Shown here: in pieces, positions 10,074 through 18,090 of the stretch
Layout: every line of letters begins with the position of its first letter
Position numbering within the stretch: the stretch's first letter is position 1
From: Bacteroides fragilis
GTDB lineage: Bacteria; Bacteroidota; Bacteroidia; Bacteroidales; Bacteroidaceae
DNA length: 64,000 nucleotides
Assembly: GCF_002849695.1 (NCBI RefSeq)
Contig: NZ_CP018937.1
Coordinates: 2,294,001-2,358,000 of the forward strand
Direction: 5' to 3'
Position numbers and translations under genes: made by a program
The notes under the pieces: generated by a model
Database searches by the model: none
Told to the model about the DNA's origin: nothing
What the model saw: the letters and a program-made list of their open reading frames with translations, nothing else

Positions 10074-10226
10074 GTGTTTGTTGCCAGCATGAAACGGCAG
10101 GGTGTAGAAGTGCATTTCAGGCACATGGAACAGAGCAATAAGCTACAGGACATCGTATTCACTATGGACAGCTACCATTTCAATGGTTCCAAAGTGGGCA
10201 GGCGTTTCAGTTATTCTAAGTTTGGT
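10074..10226 (+). pseudogene. remnant of a Bacteroides-type relaxase/mobilisation protein
   Basis: From GTG 10074 the frame reads FVASMKRQGVEVHFRH, then a DIVFT.DSYHFNGSKVGRRFSYSK stretch. The pattern (a helix ending KRQGVEV.FR, then a .G..F. strand, then NGSKVG..FSYSK) resembles the segment just after the relaxase domain of Bacteroides Mob proteins. Similarity fades after about 10225 and a stop lies just upstream, so only about 50 codons remain. It suggests that a mobilisation gene once lay at this end of the block and was deleted. Confidence 0.5.
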
Positions 10227-10414
10227 ACAACTCTTTTTTCGTGGGCTGTACCGCCTCTGTTTGCCAGTGGAAGCCTCTGCTGCCGGATATGAGTTTATTT
10301 CCATATGATATGTCTCTTTGGCTGTACTTCTTGCGACATGCCCAAAAACAGCGGTCCCCGTCTACATCCGGAGTATCCGCTGGAGAAGAATTCAAGGTGG
10401 AGTATAGGGCTTTC

Positions 10415-11257
10415 TCAGGCCGCCCTTGGCAGGTCTTTGTAGAGCATGATATCGGTATAGGAGGAGTTGTAATTCATCCGTGCGGTAAGTGTGGACCGGC
10501 CGGCTCCCTTGAAAGGATTACCGATCCCGGGATGCTCTTCCATCCAGCGGCAAAAATCCAGTATGGGGGATTTCCCGGAAGTGAAATAGACAAACGGGTG
10601 TCCTTTCAGTACCAGCAGGACATCCAGGTAATCCGCCAGCTTCCAGTCCATCTTGTATGTACTGATATCCGTTCCCATATAGGGGGGATCAACCAGGAAT
10701 ACCACTCCCGGAAACACCCCGTATGTGTCTGCCAGTTCCTTATAGTCGTAGCAGACTACCTCAAGCCCGTCCAGATAGCCGTCACACCGGTAGTCAGACT
10801 GGCGTATCTTGTTATAAAAATACAATCCTTCAAGTTCCTCCATGTTTTGTGCGTATTTTCCGGAAAACAGTAGGGAAGTAGAGAGGGTAAGATAGTCCAC
10901 GAAACCGGTTGTCTCCTCCAGCCTGATGCGTTCAAGGAAAGCCTCGCGCATTTTTCCGGTAATCTTCTGATGGCGGGGATATATCCCGACTATTTTACGG
11001 AGATCTCTCAGCAGGGTATTGGTCCGGTCAATGTTTTCCAAACGCTCGCGGTAGTTGTCATGGTCATTGTATATGACCACCGCATCCGGCCTTTCACGTT
11101 TGGTAATGTGTGATAGCAGGCCGGAGCCGCCGAACAGGTCGACAAATATCGTTTTGTCATCAAAATGTTTCAGGATCTTTTTGAATTCCGATACGAACAT
11201 GCGCTTCTGCCCCACGAAAGGGAGCGGAGCACGGGAGTAAGTCTTTTCCTTTTTCAT
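10415..11257 (-). CDS. D12-class N6-adenine DNA methyltransferase
   Basis: The product is 280 aa from ATG 11257 (an alternative ATG lies at 11263; the longer frame upstream of these has no family likeness). The N-terminal APLPFVGQKRMF segment with FVDLFGGSGLL (about residues 37-47) forms the SAM-binding region, and VDPPY near residue 190 is the catalytic motif of Dam-like enzymes. It transfers a methyl group to adenine N6. No restriction enzyme gene is adjacent, so it is probably an orphan methylase that protects the element from host restriction. It follows the small gene at 11346 on the same strand. Confidence 0.9.
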   Translation of the reverse strand: MKKEKTYSRAPLPFVGQKRMFVSEFKKILKHFDDKTIFVDLFGGSGLLSHITKRERPDAVVIYNDHDNYRERLENIDRTNTLLRDLRKIVGIYPRHQKITGKMREAFLERIRLEETTGFVDYLTLSTSLLFSGKYAQNMEELEGLYFYNKIRQSDYRCDGYLDGLEVVCYDYKELADTYGVFPGVVFLVDPPYMGTDISTYKMDWKLADYLDVLLVLKGHPFVYFTSGKSPILDFCRWMEEHPGIGNPFKGAGRSTLTARMNYNSSYTDIMLYKDLPRAA

Positions 11258-11345
11258 AATCATTTTGTCGTGTAATATATGTGTTTGTATTTCCGGGCAG
11301 CAAAATTCTTCAGTTTTTCCCATGAAAACAAAAAACGGACGGCAT

Positions 11346-11588
11346 TTATACTGCATGGAACGTACACTCCTTTTTGAATCTTCCGACGATTTCATAGATC
11401 TTCCGTTCACAGACGCCGTGCCGGATGGAGAGAACGGCGACGCAGTACGTCACCTTATCACCCTGCCGGCGCATCTGTTCATACTCCTTGTACAGGTCGA
11501 TATATTTATAGTCATCCGGTTTGAAACCCATGCGGGTCAGACGTTCCAGTAGTTCTCTATTAAAATTTAAAATCTCAAATAGTGTCAT
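11346..11588 (-). CDS. small hypothetical protein with HTH-like C-terminus
   Basis: The product is 80 aa, taking ATG 11588 (MTLFEILNFNRELLERL) rather than an upstream in-frame ATG that lies inside the palindrome. The region around VAVLSIRHGVCERKIYEIV has the spacing of a helix-turn-helix, so DNA binding is possible. It is encoded 88 bases upstream of the adenine methylase and in the same direction, and the pair is probably co-transcribed. The family was not recognised. Confidence 0.6.
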   Translation of the reverse strand: MTLFEILNFNRELLERLTRMGFKPDDYKYIDLYKEYEQMRRQGDKVTYCVAVLSIRHGVCERKIYEIVGRFKKECTFHAV

Positions 11589-11602
11589 AGCGAATATTTT
11601 TT

Positions 11603-11712
11603 TATCTTTGCAAAGCCAATCATTCATATACAGATAAAAGCGCATCCCGCGACAAGGGTATTTACCCCCGGTCGTGCGGTGATGCGCATCTGTATGTTAA
11701 CGAGTGATTGGC
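11603..11712. other. large imperfect palindrome behind a -7 promoter box (possible structured RNA)
   Basis: Three nested stems share one axis: gccaatca (11615-11622) with tgattggc (11705-11712); tacagat (11629-11635) with atctgta (11688-11694); gcgcatc (11640-11646) with gatgcgc (11681-11687). The innermost ccgcgac pairs with gtcg-tg-cgg. A Bacteroides -7 box TATCTTTG occupies 11603-11610 on the + strand, so a transcript would begin almost exactly at the foot of the structure. No clear -33 box was found. It may be a small RNA, or a DNA site for replication, transfer or recombination. Confidence 0.5.
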
Positions 11713-11954
11713 GTTGCTTTTTAACAGGCCGGGGGCTTTTTCTTGAACTGCCCACAGTGAATTCCCTGATCTGGAAATCCCCGAAACTCCTGTCCGTATA
11801 TGACCTGATGTCTTTTGCGCCCGCAAGATAAGACAGAAAGTCGCAATTTTATTGCGATGTAGCTTTTCCCATGAAAGAAATACGTTATTTAACCAAGTAT
11901 TCTACTTAAAAGAGTATATTACTAATATATCATAATACATCACATATACATTGT

Positions 11955-12009
11955 TACTATTAAAGTATTATACTATTAAATGTATTTAAATATAAATACT
12001 ATTAAAGTA
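11955..12009. repeat. three direct copies of tactattaaa upstream of parA
   Basis: The decamer tactattaaa begins at 11955, 11971 and 11997; the first and third extend to tactattaaagta. The region 11880-12010 is extremely AT-rich. The repeats lie 80-130 bases before parA, where a partition operator or centromere-like site, or iterons, would be expected. Confidence 0.5.
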
Positions 12010-12085
12010 AAACATGACAAAAAGTTTGGTCAGCTCCCCAAAAACAGTTACATTTGCAGGGTAATAATCAAGGAGGTGCAAACGT

Positions 12086-12883
12086 ATGAAAACAATTACA
12101 ACGGCATGTGTGAACCATAAGGGAGGTGTCGCAAAGACAACCTCGCTGCTGAACCTGGCAGCCGGGATCGCACGGATGTATAAGAAAAGGGTCTGCATTA
12201 TCGATGCGGATCCGCAGGCGAATACGACAATGGCAGCGTTCGGGGAGGAAATGGCAAGCCTTCCCCGGGAGGTTCTGCTCGAGAGTGCGCTACAGGACTG
12301 TATGCAGGACACTCCGCCGGAGTTAAAGCCGCAAAAGTGGCTGGAGAAGGTGGACATACTGCCGGCCTCCCTGGATCTGGCGGCTACGGAAGTGATCATG
12401 TACACCACACCCGGAAGGGAATTCCTTTTCAGGGAAATAGTAAAGGGGCTGGAAGAGAAGTATGACCACATACTTATCGACTGTCCCCCATCATTGGGGA
12501 TCATCACGCAAAACGCGCTGATGGCAAGCGATTACGTGATCATACCTACGGACGGAAATTACTTCGCCATGAAAGGAATTGAAAAGATACACTATATCAT
12601 CGGCCTGCTCAAAAGGAAGCTGGGAGCCGATGTCCGGGTACTCGGATACTTTATGACCAAGTACAATGCCAGGAGAAAGCTGGATGTGGATATCAGGGAG
12701 AGTCTGGTAAGAAGTTTGGGAGATGGTGTCTTTGAAACGGTAATACGAAGCAATGTTGCCCTGGGAGAGGCACAATACAAGGCACAGAGCATATTTGACT
12801 ATGCGCCTTCGTCAAACGGGGCTGATGACTACAGGGAGCTGGTCAAGGAGTTCCTGGGCAGAATTAAAAAAATAAATAAATAG
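12086..12883 (+). CDS. ParA/Soj-type ATPase (TraA-like of conjugative transposons)
   Basis: The product is 265 aa. A deviant Walker A motif NHKGGVAKTTS spans residues 10-20, DADPQANTT follows at about 40, and the Walker B-like LIDCPPSLG lies at about 129-137. The last third has the ParA pattern GYFMTKYNARRKLDVDI. An aagGAGG ribosome site precedes ATG 12086. ParA proteins form ATP-dependent patches on DNA that position or stabilise replicons. In CTnDOT-type elements a ParA homologue is the first gene of the tra region. The small gene 15 bases downstream is its likely DNA-binding partner. Confidence 0.95.
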   Translation: MKTITTACVNHKGGVAKTTSLLNLAAGIARMYKKRVCIIDADPQANTTMAAFGEEMASLPREVLLESALQDCMQDTPPELKPQKWLEKVDILPASLDLAATEVIMYTTPGREFLFREIVKGLEEKYDHILIDCPPSLGIITQNALMASDYVIIPTDGNYFAMKGIEKIHYIIGLLKRKLGADVRVLGYFMTKYNARRKLDVDIRESLVRSLGDGVFETVIRSNVALGEAQYKAQSIFDYAPSSNGADDYRELVKEFLGRIKKINK

Positions 12884-12898
12884 AAGAAAGGCAGGATT

Positions 12899-13177
12899 AT
12901 GAAAGACTTTACATCGAAAGGAATATCCCTGGAAAACATGGTGGGAGAAACCCCGGGAAAAGAAAAAGGTATGACAGGAAAAACATCACCCAAAACGAAC
13001 CAGACCGTCGCGCTGACGGAAGATCTGAAATGGGAGTTACGGACGTTCGCTTCGGACCATCGCTGCAGGGGAGTCAAGACACTGCTTGAAACGATGATAG
13101 AATGTTTCGTCAGGGAAGACGGTACGCTTGACCGGGATAAGCTGGAGAGATTCTGGCGGGAATACGTTAAGAAGTAA
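12899..13177 (+). CDS. small ParA-partner protein with ribbon-helix-helix-like C-terminus
   Basis: The product is 92 aa. The first 40 residues are polar and probably disordered. From about residue 42, QTVALTEDLKWELRTFASDH followed by GVKTLLETMIE fits a ribbon-helix-helix: one strand, then two helices. Its position right after parA with a 15-base gap is the usual place for the centromere-binding partner. Assignment rests on this layout rather than on a recognised family. Confidence 0.7.
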   Translation: MKDFTSKGISLENMVGETPGKEKGMTGKTSPKTNQTVALTEDLKWELRTFASDHRCRGVKTLLETMIECFVREDGTLDRDKLERFWREYVKK

Positions 13178-13246
13178 AATCTGAAAACGCATAAAGAAGT
13201 AACTTCCAATAAAAGTAAAACACTGGGTTTTGTAAAAAGTAAAATA

Positions 13247-15082
13247 ATGAAAATATTTAGATATATATTGCTCGCCTCGCTAACCTGCACGCTTTTCTCA
13301 TGCGGCCCGGATGAACTGATACCGGAATCCGTGCCACCGGTGGTGAATCCCGGGGATAAGGACGAGCCGGGTGAAGAACCGGAAGAGCCGGAAAAGATAC
13401 AGTTAGCCATCACGGCATCGTTGCAGGACATGCAGCAGACCAGGGGAATCATAGAGGCTTTTGCTCCCGGCCATGAAATGGGAGTGTTTATCAGCACAGA
13501 CCGGACGGATGAAGCGGCAGGTACAAAGAACGCCTCCTATCTTTTTGACGGGAAAGTGTGGAATGCCGGACAGGATGTACCGGTGGAAGCGGACGCCGAT
13601 GTGGTCGCATACCTCCCATATAACCGGGAAGTGACCGATTTCAAGAGCGTGCCTTTCGATCTGGCAGCCCAGAATGACATCCTGTACGGAGTGGCCAAAG
13701 TAACCAAGGATGTACCGACGGCCAGCCTGATGATGCAACACGCCATGACACTGGTACGTGTGCGGCTGATGAAAAACGAATATATGGGCACCGGGCTTGT
13801 CTCGGATATGACATTCGCCGGTGTATTTATATCAGGAACAGTCAACGCCCTGACCGGAACGGTTACAAAAGATTATAATCACGGCCGGGGTTCGGTAAAA
13901 GTCGGGGGGAACTATATGCTCAATGACGAAAGTCCCGTCATTGTCGATGCCATCATGATACCAAGATCCTCTTATGAAGAACAGGCGGCTTCTGTCAGCT
14001 TTGTCATCGACGGGCAAAAGCACACGTACACTTTTCCCATACAGCATGAATGGAAAGCCGGCATGAAATACACCTATACCCTGAAGATGACAGGAAACTA
14101 CAATGCGCCGGTCAATAAAGAGCAGGTGGATATCGATGTTGAGTATTGGGGACAGTATGGCAAGACCGATGATATTGTACTCAATCCGAATCCGGAAGAT
14201 TACGAGTTTACCATCTGGCCCAATTATACGGAGTACGGATATGACTGCTACCAGAATGAAGGCAAGGTATTCGGGACATTCTATTACCCCTGGTGCGGCA
14301 CTTCGGAAGGTGAAATGCGTTTCGTGTTCATGAAACAGGGTACGAATGAAATTGTGGAAAAGTTCCAGCCGATCGACATCAAGACGAATGGTGGATGGGA
14401 TGGCAAGCGCATCCAGTGCTACATCACCTCCGTGCCGGGAACATACCAGCTCGTTCCGTTGTTCCGCAGGAAAGGAGAAACCATGTGGTGTAGGGCAGCG
14501 GATTATGATCACGGCAGTACGGATTGGGAGTGGCTCTATGAAGTCAAAACACCCGCACCGGATGATCTGCCGGCATTGCGCATGATGGAGGTGGAAGGAC
14601 AGGGATATACCTCAATTCTTGTATATCCCGTCCCTGACGAGACTTCATGGAATCTGGTATATACTTTATCCAATAAGGGAGAAAAAGCCCTGAGAGGCGA
14701 AATAAAAGCGGTCTGGGAGAGGGAATTCAAGCTGAAGTCCAACTCGTATCGGCCAAGTGACAAAAAAGAAGGTGCTATTAATGATGATCAGTGGAGAGAT
14801 GAAGTAGGCCGTGTATCGGTTAATGTTCCGGTAGGAACCCGTTTTTGGAAGGGAATTATGAGTTGCCAGTTTCCGGAAAGGCGATTAGAACCTAAGCATG
14901 GAGGTATTGGATATGCAAGCCCTATTATACACTTGTACTGGAAAGCTGAAGGTTCTGGTGAATGGGTTTTACTTCGTTGTGATGCTGATTATTTATTCAA
15001 TCGCAATTACGGTGAAGGATACATATGGGATGAAACAACGAATTTTATAAGAATAATGCCCCAAAGTTGGCAACAAAAATAG
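13247..15082 (+). CDS. fimbrillin-family surface lipoprotein with extra C-terminal domain
   Basis: The product is 611 aa. A lipoprotein signal with Cys in LFSCGPDE is followed by a proline/glutamate-rich linker (about 25-48). Residues about 50-300 form a fimbrillin-like unit: the motifs VVAYLPYN, MMQHAMTLVRVRL and HEWKAGMKYTYTLKM are the usual marks. Residues about 310-611 are unlike fimbrillins and unassigned; they contain paired Cys residues and many aromatics and may be a tip-adhesin domain. The last 300 bases are visibly richer in A and T than the first part, which suggests the C-terminus was exchanged. It is transcribed away from the tra operon, after parA. Confidence 0.8.
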   Translation: MKIFRYILLASLTCTLFSCGPDELIPESVPPVVNPGDKDEPGEEPEEPEKIQLAITASLQDMQQTRGIIEAFAPGHEMGVFISTDRTDEAAGTKNASYLFDGKVWNAGQDVPVEADADVVAYLPYNREVTDFKSVPFDLAAQNDILYGVAKVTKDVPTASLMMQHAMTLVRVRLMKNEYMGTGLVSDMTFAGVFISGTVNALTGTVTKDYNHGRGSVKVGGNYMLNDESPVIVDAIMIPRSSYEEQAASVSFVIDGQKHTYTFPIQHEWKAGMKYTYTLKMTGNYNAPVNKEQVDIDVEYWGQYGKTDDIVLNPNPEDYEFTIWPNYTEYGYDCYQNEGKVFGTFYYPWCGTSEGEMRFVFMKQGTNEIVEKFQPIDIKTNGGWDGKRIQCYITSVPGTYQLVPLFRRKGETMWCRAADYDHGSTDWEWLYEVKTPAPDDLPALRMMEVEGQGYTSILVYPVPDETSWNLVYTLSNKGEKALRGEIKAVWEREFKLKSNSYRPSDKKEGAINDDQWRDEVGRVSVNVPVGTRFWKGIMSCQFPERRLEPKHGGIGYASPIIHLYWKAEGSGEWVLLRCDADYLFNRNYGEGYIWDETTNFIRIMPQSWQQK

Positions 15083-15171
15083 AAAATATGACAATATTTA
15101 CAACAGATAATCAACTGAAGTAAGCAAAATATAATGTAATTCATTTGGCATAAAATGAATTTAAGGTGGAG

Positions 15172-15202
15172 AAGTCCCCGCTGCAGTGATGCACCGGGGC
15201 TT
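15172..15202. terminator. terminator between convergent surface-protein genes
   Basis: aagtccccg (15172-15180) pairs with cggggctt (15195-15202), with one bulged base, across a 14-nt loop. It sits between the convergent ends of the + strand fimbrillin-like gene and the - strand BspA-like gene, so it may serve both. The remaining gap to 15311 holds no gene. Confidence 0.6.
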
Positions 15203-15311
15203 CATTATTTATGATGATTTATGGCATGGCACTCTTTTACTTAAAGAGAGTGCGTCAAAACTTACCTTTTATGCCTTCTATCGTCGTTGCAACCTCCTGT
15301 CTTGCTATTTA

Positions 15312-16895
15312 CTACTTCCAAGCGGGCGGTACAGCACTGTAATTAGAGGCCTTATTGCAATTTTTCGCAAATGCATTATAAGCCTTTATTTTGGGATAGA
15401 GGGAGGTATTCCACATTTCCGGCAAAGATGTTATCCAGGAACAGTTCTCAAAGCAAGAGGATACATTTTCAATCGCCCTGCAATTCTCAAAAACATTACC
15501 GGGTACAGTAGTAACATGGGACTGCCGGAAAGTTCCCCTGAAAAAAGTCGCCTTTACGCATTTTGCGAATAAACGTTCGGGGACCGTACTTATGTTCAGC
15601 AGCTCAAAAGTGGAAGCAAACTCTTGCGCATTTACGCAATCATCAAACAATCCTGCCGGAATTGATAAAATATTAGGTATAGCCGAGAAGGTAGAATTAA
15701 ACTTTACGGCAGAGGAACATCCCCTGAATGTATTGGCAGGAATAGAATTTAGGGCTGTGTAATGGAATGCTAAAGAGAAATCAGTGCATTTATCAAAGCC
15801 TTCAAACAATCCATTATAAATGGTATGCAAATTTGTACATTGATCAAAAATATTAGCGCAGGTTGTCACTCTTCCTTTACAACTTTCAAACAAATCACAT
15901 TCTATGCTTTCCAATGATTTCATTCCGCTAAAAGCATTCTCCAGTGACGTTACACAACTTATATCAATCGTGTTCTTTAAAATAGACTTTGCCGGACAGG
16001 GATTTGTATACTGAAGATCACTGTTACGTGTACCTCTAAATGAAAAAGCAGTAGCAGTCGGTCCCTTGATTGTAACAGTGTACTCCCCATCTGCTGAGTA
16101 TGTATGGTAACTGCCTGGATATTGGGTATATCCGGGAGCACGAAGGTCTACCTCTTGGGCTACTGTACCATCTCCATAATCGATAATATAAGGACCGGAA
16201 CCCAGAACCGGCATCGGTACAATTTTATTTGCACTGGCACGTACGGTAAATACCAACTCAGCGCCGGATTTAAAGTTTGCGGTAATCGTACTGTTGCTAT
16301 TATGCAGGGTCGCGGTGGTAGCCGGGCTGCCCGGGTTCTCAATCGTTACATCACCCTCTGTGACCGTCCAACCGGCAAATTCGTACCCGCTCTCCGGGGT
16401 GGCCGTAATGCTGATCGGCTTCTCCACGCGGTAGCTGTTTGTACCTGATGGGGACACTGAACCTCCGGTTCCGGCATTCACTGTTAGATCACGCTTCTTT
16501 TCTTTAAAGCCACAGTGAAAAGTGTGATCCTGGCCTTCTAAGTAAACATTAAAAGCAGATGTTCCTGACTGTGTATAGTCATACTTTTTAGGTTGGTTTT
16601 GCGGACCGCCATAGAAATAATTAACTTCATAGCCGGCATCAGGATGGGCTTCCACTGGAATGGCTTTTTTACCATCATATAGCCCTGCTCCGGTTGCATA
16701 CCCCCCTTCGAAATCCACTCTTCCGTCCGAGGATCTGGTTACCGGGCCTATCATCCCTTCTCCCTCGATGATGATACGCGTATCACCGGTAGGGGTTGGT
16801 TTGTTGTTATCCAACTCTTGTTCCGCCACTTCTTTCTGGCAGCCTGTAAACATGGTCACCATTGCGCCCAACAGTAAAAATCTTACTTTTTTCAT
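15312..16895 (-). CDS. BspA-like leucine-rich surface lipoprotein with InlB-type repeat
   Basis: The product is 527 aa from ATG 16895 (MKKVRFLLLGAMVTMFTGCQ, lipobox FTGC). An upstream extension in the same frame lacks a signal and is rejected. Order: a beta-rich region with TGAGLYDGKKAIPVEAHPDA; an InlB B-repeat-like unit GGSVSPSGTNSYRVEKPISI with ESGYEFAGW; a PKD-like segment YIIDYGDGTV; then repeated BspA-type units of the form ...IPAGLFDDCVNAQEF..., about 24 residues each, to the C-terminus. These domains usually mediate adhesion. It is the last gene of the long minus-strand series. The repeat half is lower in G+C than the 5' half. Confidence 0.82.
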   Translation of the reverse strand: MKKVRFLLLGAMVTMFTGCQKEVAEQELDNNKPTPTGDTRIIIEGEGMIGPVTRSSDGRVDFEGGYATGAGLYDGKKAIPVEAHPDAGYEVNYFYGGPQNQPKKYDYTQSGTSAFNVYLEGQDHTFHCGFKEKKRDLTVNAGTGGSVSPSGTNSYRVEKPISITATPESGYEFAGWTVTEGDVTIENPGSPATTATLHNSNSTITANFKSGAELVFTVRASANKIVPMPVLGSGPYIIDYGDGTVAQEVDLRAPGYTQYPGSYHTYSADGEYTVTIKGPTATAFSFRGTRNSDLQYTNPCPAKSILKNTIDISCVTSLENAFSGMKSLESIECDLFESCKGRVTTCANIFDQCTNLHTIYNGLFEGFDKCTDFSLAFHYTALNSIPANTFRGCSSAVKFNSTFSAIPNILSIPAGLFDDCVNAQEFASTFELLNISTVPERLFAKCVKATFFRGTFRQSHVTTVPGNVFENCRAIENVSSCFENCSWITSLPEMWNTSLYPKIKAYNAFAKNCNKASNYSAVPPAWK

Positions 16896-16908
16896 AATGA
16901 ATCGTTTT

Positions 16909-17217
16909 TTAATGTTTGTTATAATTGTATGTATCATACTCTTTTTCTTTAGGCGTATCCAATACATCGGCATCGATACGGGCTTCAACCGTTGCATGTA
17001 ATACGAAATTATTTCCAAAGTAATACGTATTACGCCTCCTGCTGAACCTTATCTCGGCTCCCATCAGGCGGAGCTCCTCCAGATAATTGTTGATTGTCCG
17101 CCTGCTTACCCGCAGCAAGGAGGCCAGTTCGTCCAGGCTTCCGGTCCTTTCCATCCGGATCAGCCGGTACACCCGGTTGATCCTCTCTATATAGCTGATA
17201 ACTGAAAGGGTGGTCAT
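16909..17217 (-). CDS. small winged-HTH protein
   Basis: The product is 102 aa from ATG 17217, whose first bases overlap the stop of the preceding gene (ATGA). Residues about 7-60 form an HTH_11/DeoR-type winged helix: YIERINRVYRLIRMERTGSL, then DELASLLRVSRRTINNYLEE. The tail (about 75-102) is acidic and ends in a short polar run. It is probably a transcription factor of the element, placed between the tra genes and the BspA-like adhesin gene, which starts 13 bases after its stop. Confidence 0.75.
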   Translation of the reverse strand: MTTLSVISYIERINRVYRLIRMERTGSLDELASLLRVSRRTINNYLEELRLMGAEIRFSRRRNTYYFGNNFVLHATVEARIDADVLDTPKEKEYDTYNYNKH

Positions 17218-17555
17218 AATCCATCCTCCTGTCCGGTTGATTCCAGGAACTTGCGGAAATATCTCTCTTCCAGGTACAGGCATTTCATCAGCTCCGCTTT
17301 TCCTTCCCGTTCATACTTCTGCCGCAGCAGGGGAAAATCCGTCGAATAGAGGTACCATCTGATCAACCCTTTCGCCTTACTGTCGAGAACCGTCGTATCC
17401 GTCCCTTCCATCGCGTATTCCAGGGAAAAGAAATACAGGTTCTTCAGTCCGTATTTCTCAAGGAAGGCAAGGTCTTTCGGGCAGGCCTTCAGCCCGTCCA
17501 ATGCGATACACTTCAGTACCAGCTGTTCTATTTCCTGTTCAATCGTCATAGCCAT
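17214..17555 (-). CDS. hypothetical protein of the tra operon
   Basis: The product is 113 aa (or 111 from the second ATG at 17549). It is soluble and mostly helical, with no signal or membrane segment and no family that I recognise. Its start overlaps the end of the M23 peptidase gene by 17 bases and its stop overlaps the HTH gene start by four, so the three are translationally coupled. Confidence 0.65.
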   Translation of the reverse strand: MAMTIEQEIEQLVLKCIALDGLKACPKDLAFLEKYGLKNLYFFSLEYAMEGTDTTVLDSKAKGLIRWYLYSTDFPLLRQKYEREGKAELMKCLYLEERYFRKFLESTGQEDGL

Positions 17556-18090
17556 ACCAGTATGGTTTTATAGGTTTACCGTTTTTTCTGATTTCATAAT
17601 GCAGGTGGTAGCCCGTACTCTTTCCCGTGCTTCCCGCAAACGCGATAACAGCCCCTCTGTCGACTTTTTGACCTTCTGTGGTGTAATACGCGGCTAAGTG
17701 AGCGTACAGCGTTTCAAAGCCATAAGAATGGCGTATAATGACACATCTTCCGTACCCCCCTTTCCTTCCCGCGAAAGAAACCGTTCCCGAGGCGGTGGCG
17801 TAAACCGGGGCTGCCAGCTCCACGCCCATGTCAATACCTGAATGGAAACTGCGTTTGCCGGTTATGGGATGGATCCGGATGCCAAAGCCGCTGCTCTTCC
17901 TGAACCTGTCTTTCAGGGGACAGGCGAGCGGGAGCTTGTCGGACACTCCGTACCGGGAGAGTATATCCCGGTAGCTTTCCAGTGTCTCCAGGCGTTCGCA
18001 CCTTTCCAGTGCCTTGTCGAGTAGTTCCTTTCCGCCGTTTGAGCCATTGAAGGGGAGGCAGAAAAGCAATAGGGGCAGCAGTAGTTTCAT
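17539..18090 (-). CDS. M23-family (LytM-type) murein peptidase
   Basis: The product is 183 aa with a signal peptide (about 1-17). The zinc ligands are visible: H83 and D87 in FHSGIDMG, and H164 in YHLHYE, with the supporting His in LYAHLAAYY (H131). GFGIRIHPITGKRSFHSGID is the full family signature. It cuts cross-links in periplasmic peptidoglycan. Placed four bases into the end of traN, it is the likely wall-opening enzyme of the conjugation machine, the job done by VirB1-type transglycosylases in other systems. Confidence 0.9.
   Translation of the reverse strand: MKLLLPLLLFCLPFNGSNGGKELLDKALERCERLETLESYRDILSRYGVSDKLPLACPLKDRFRKSSGFGIRIHPITGKRSFHSGIDMGVELAAPVYATASGTVSFAGRKGGYGRCVIIRHSYGFETLYAHLAAYYTTEGQKVDRGAVIAFAGSTGKSTGYHLHYEIRKNGKPIKPYWYGYDD

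Noticed and set aside
10241..10873. 210-aa + strand ORF
   Set aside because: It is antisense to the adenine methylase, which has clear catalytic motifs; it shows no family likeness.
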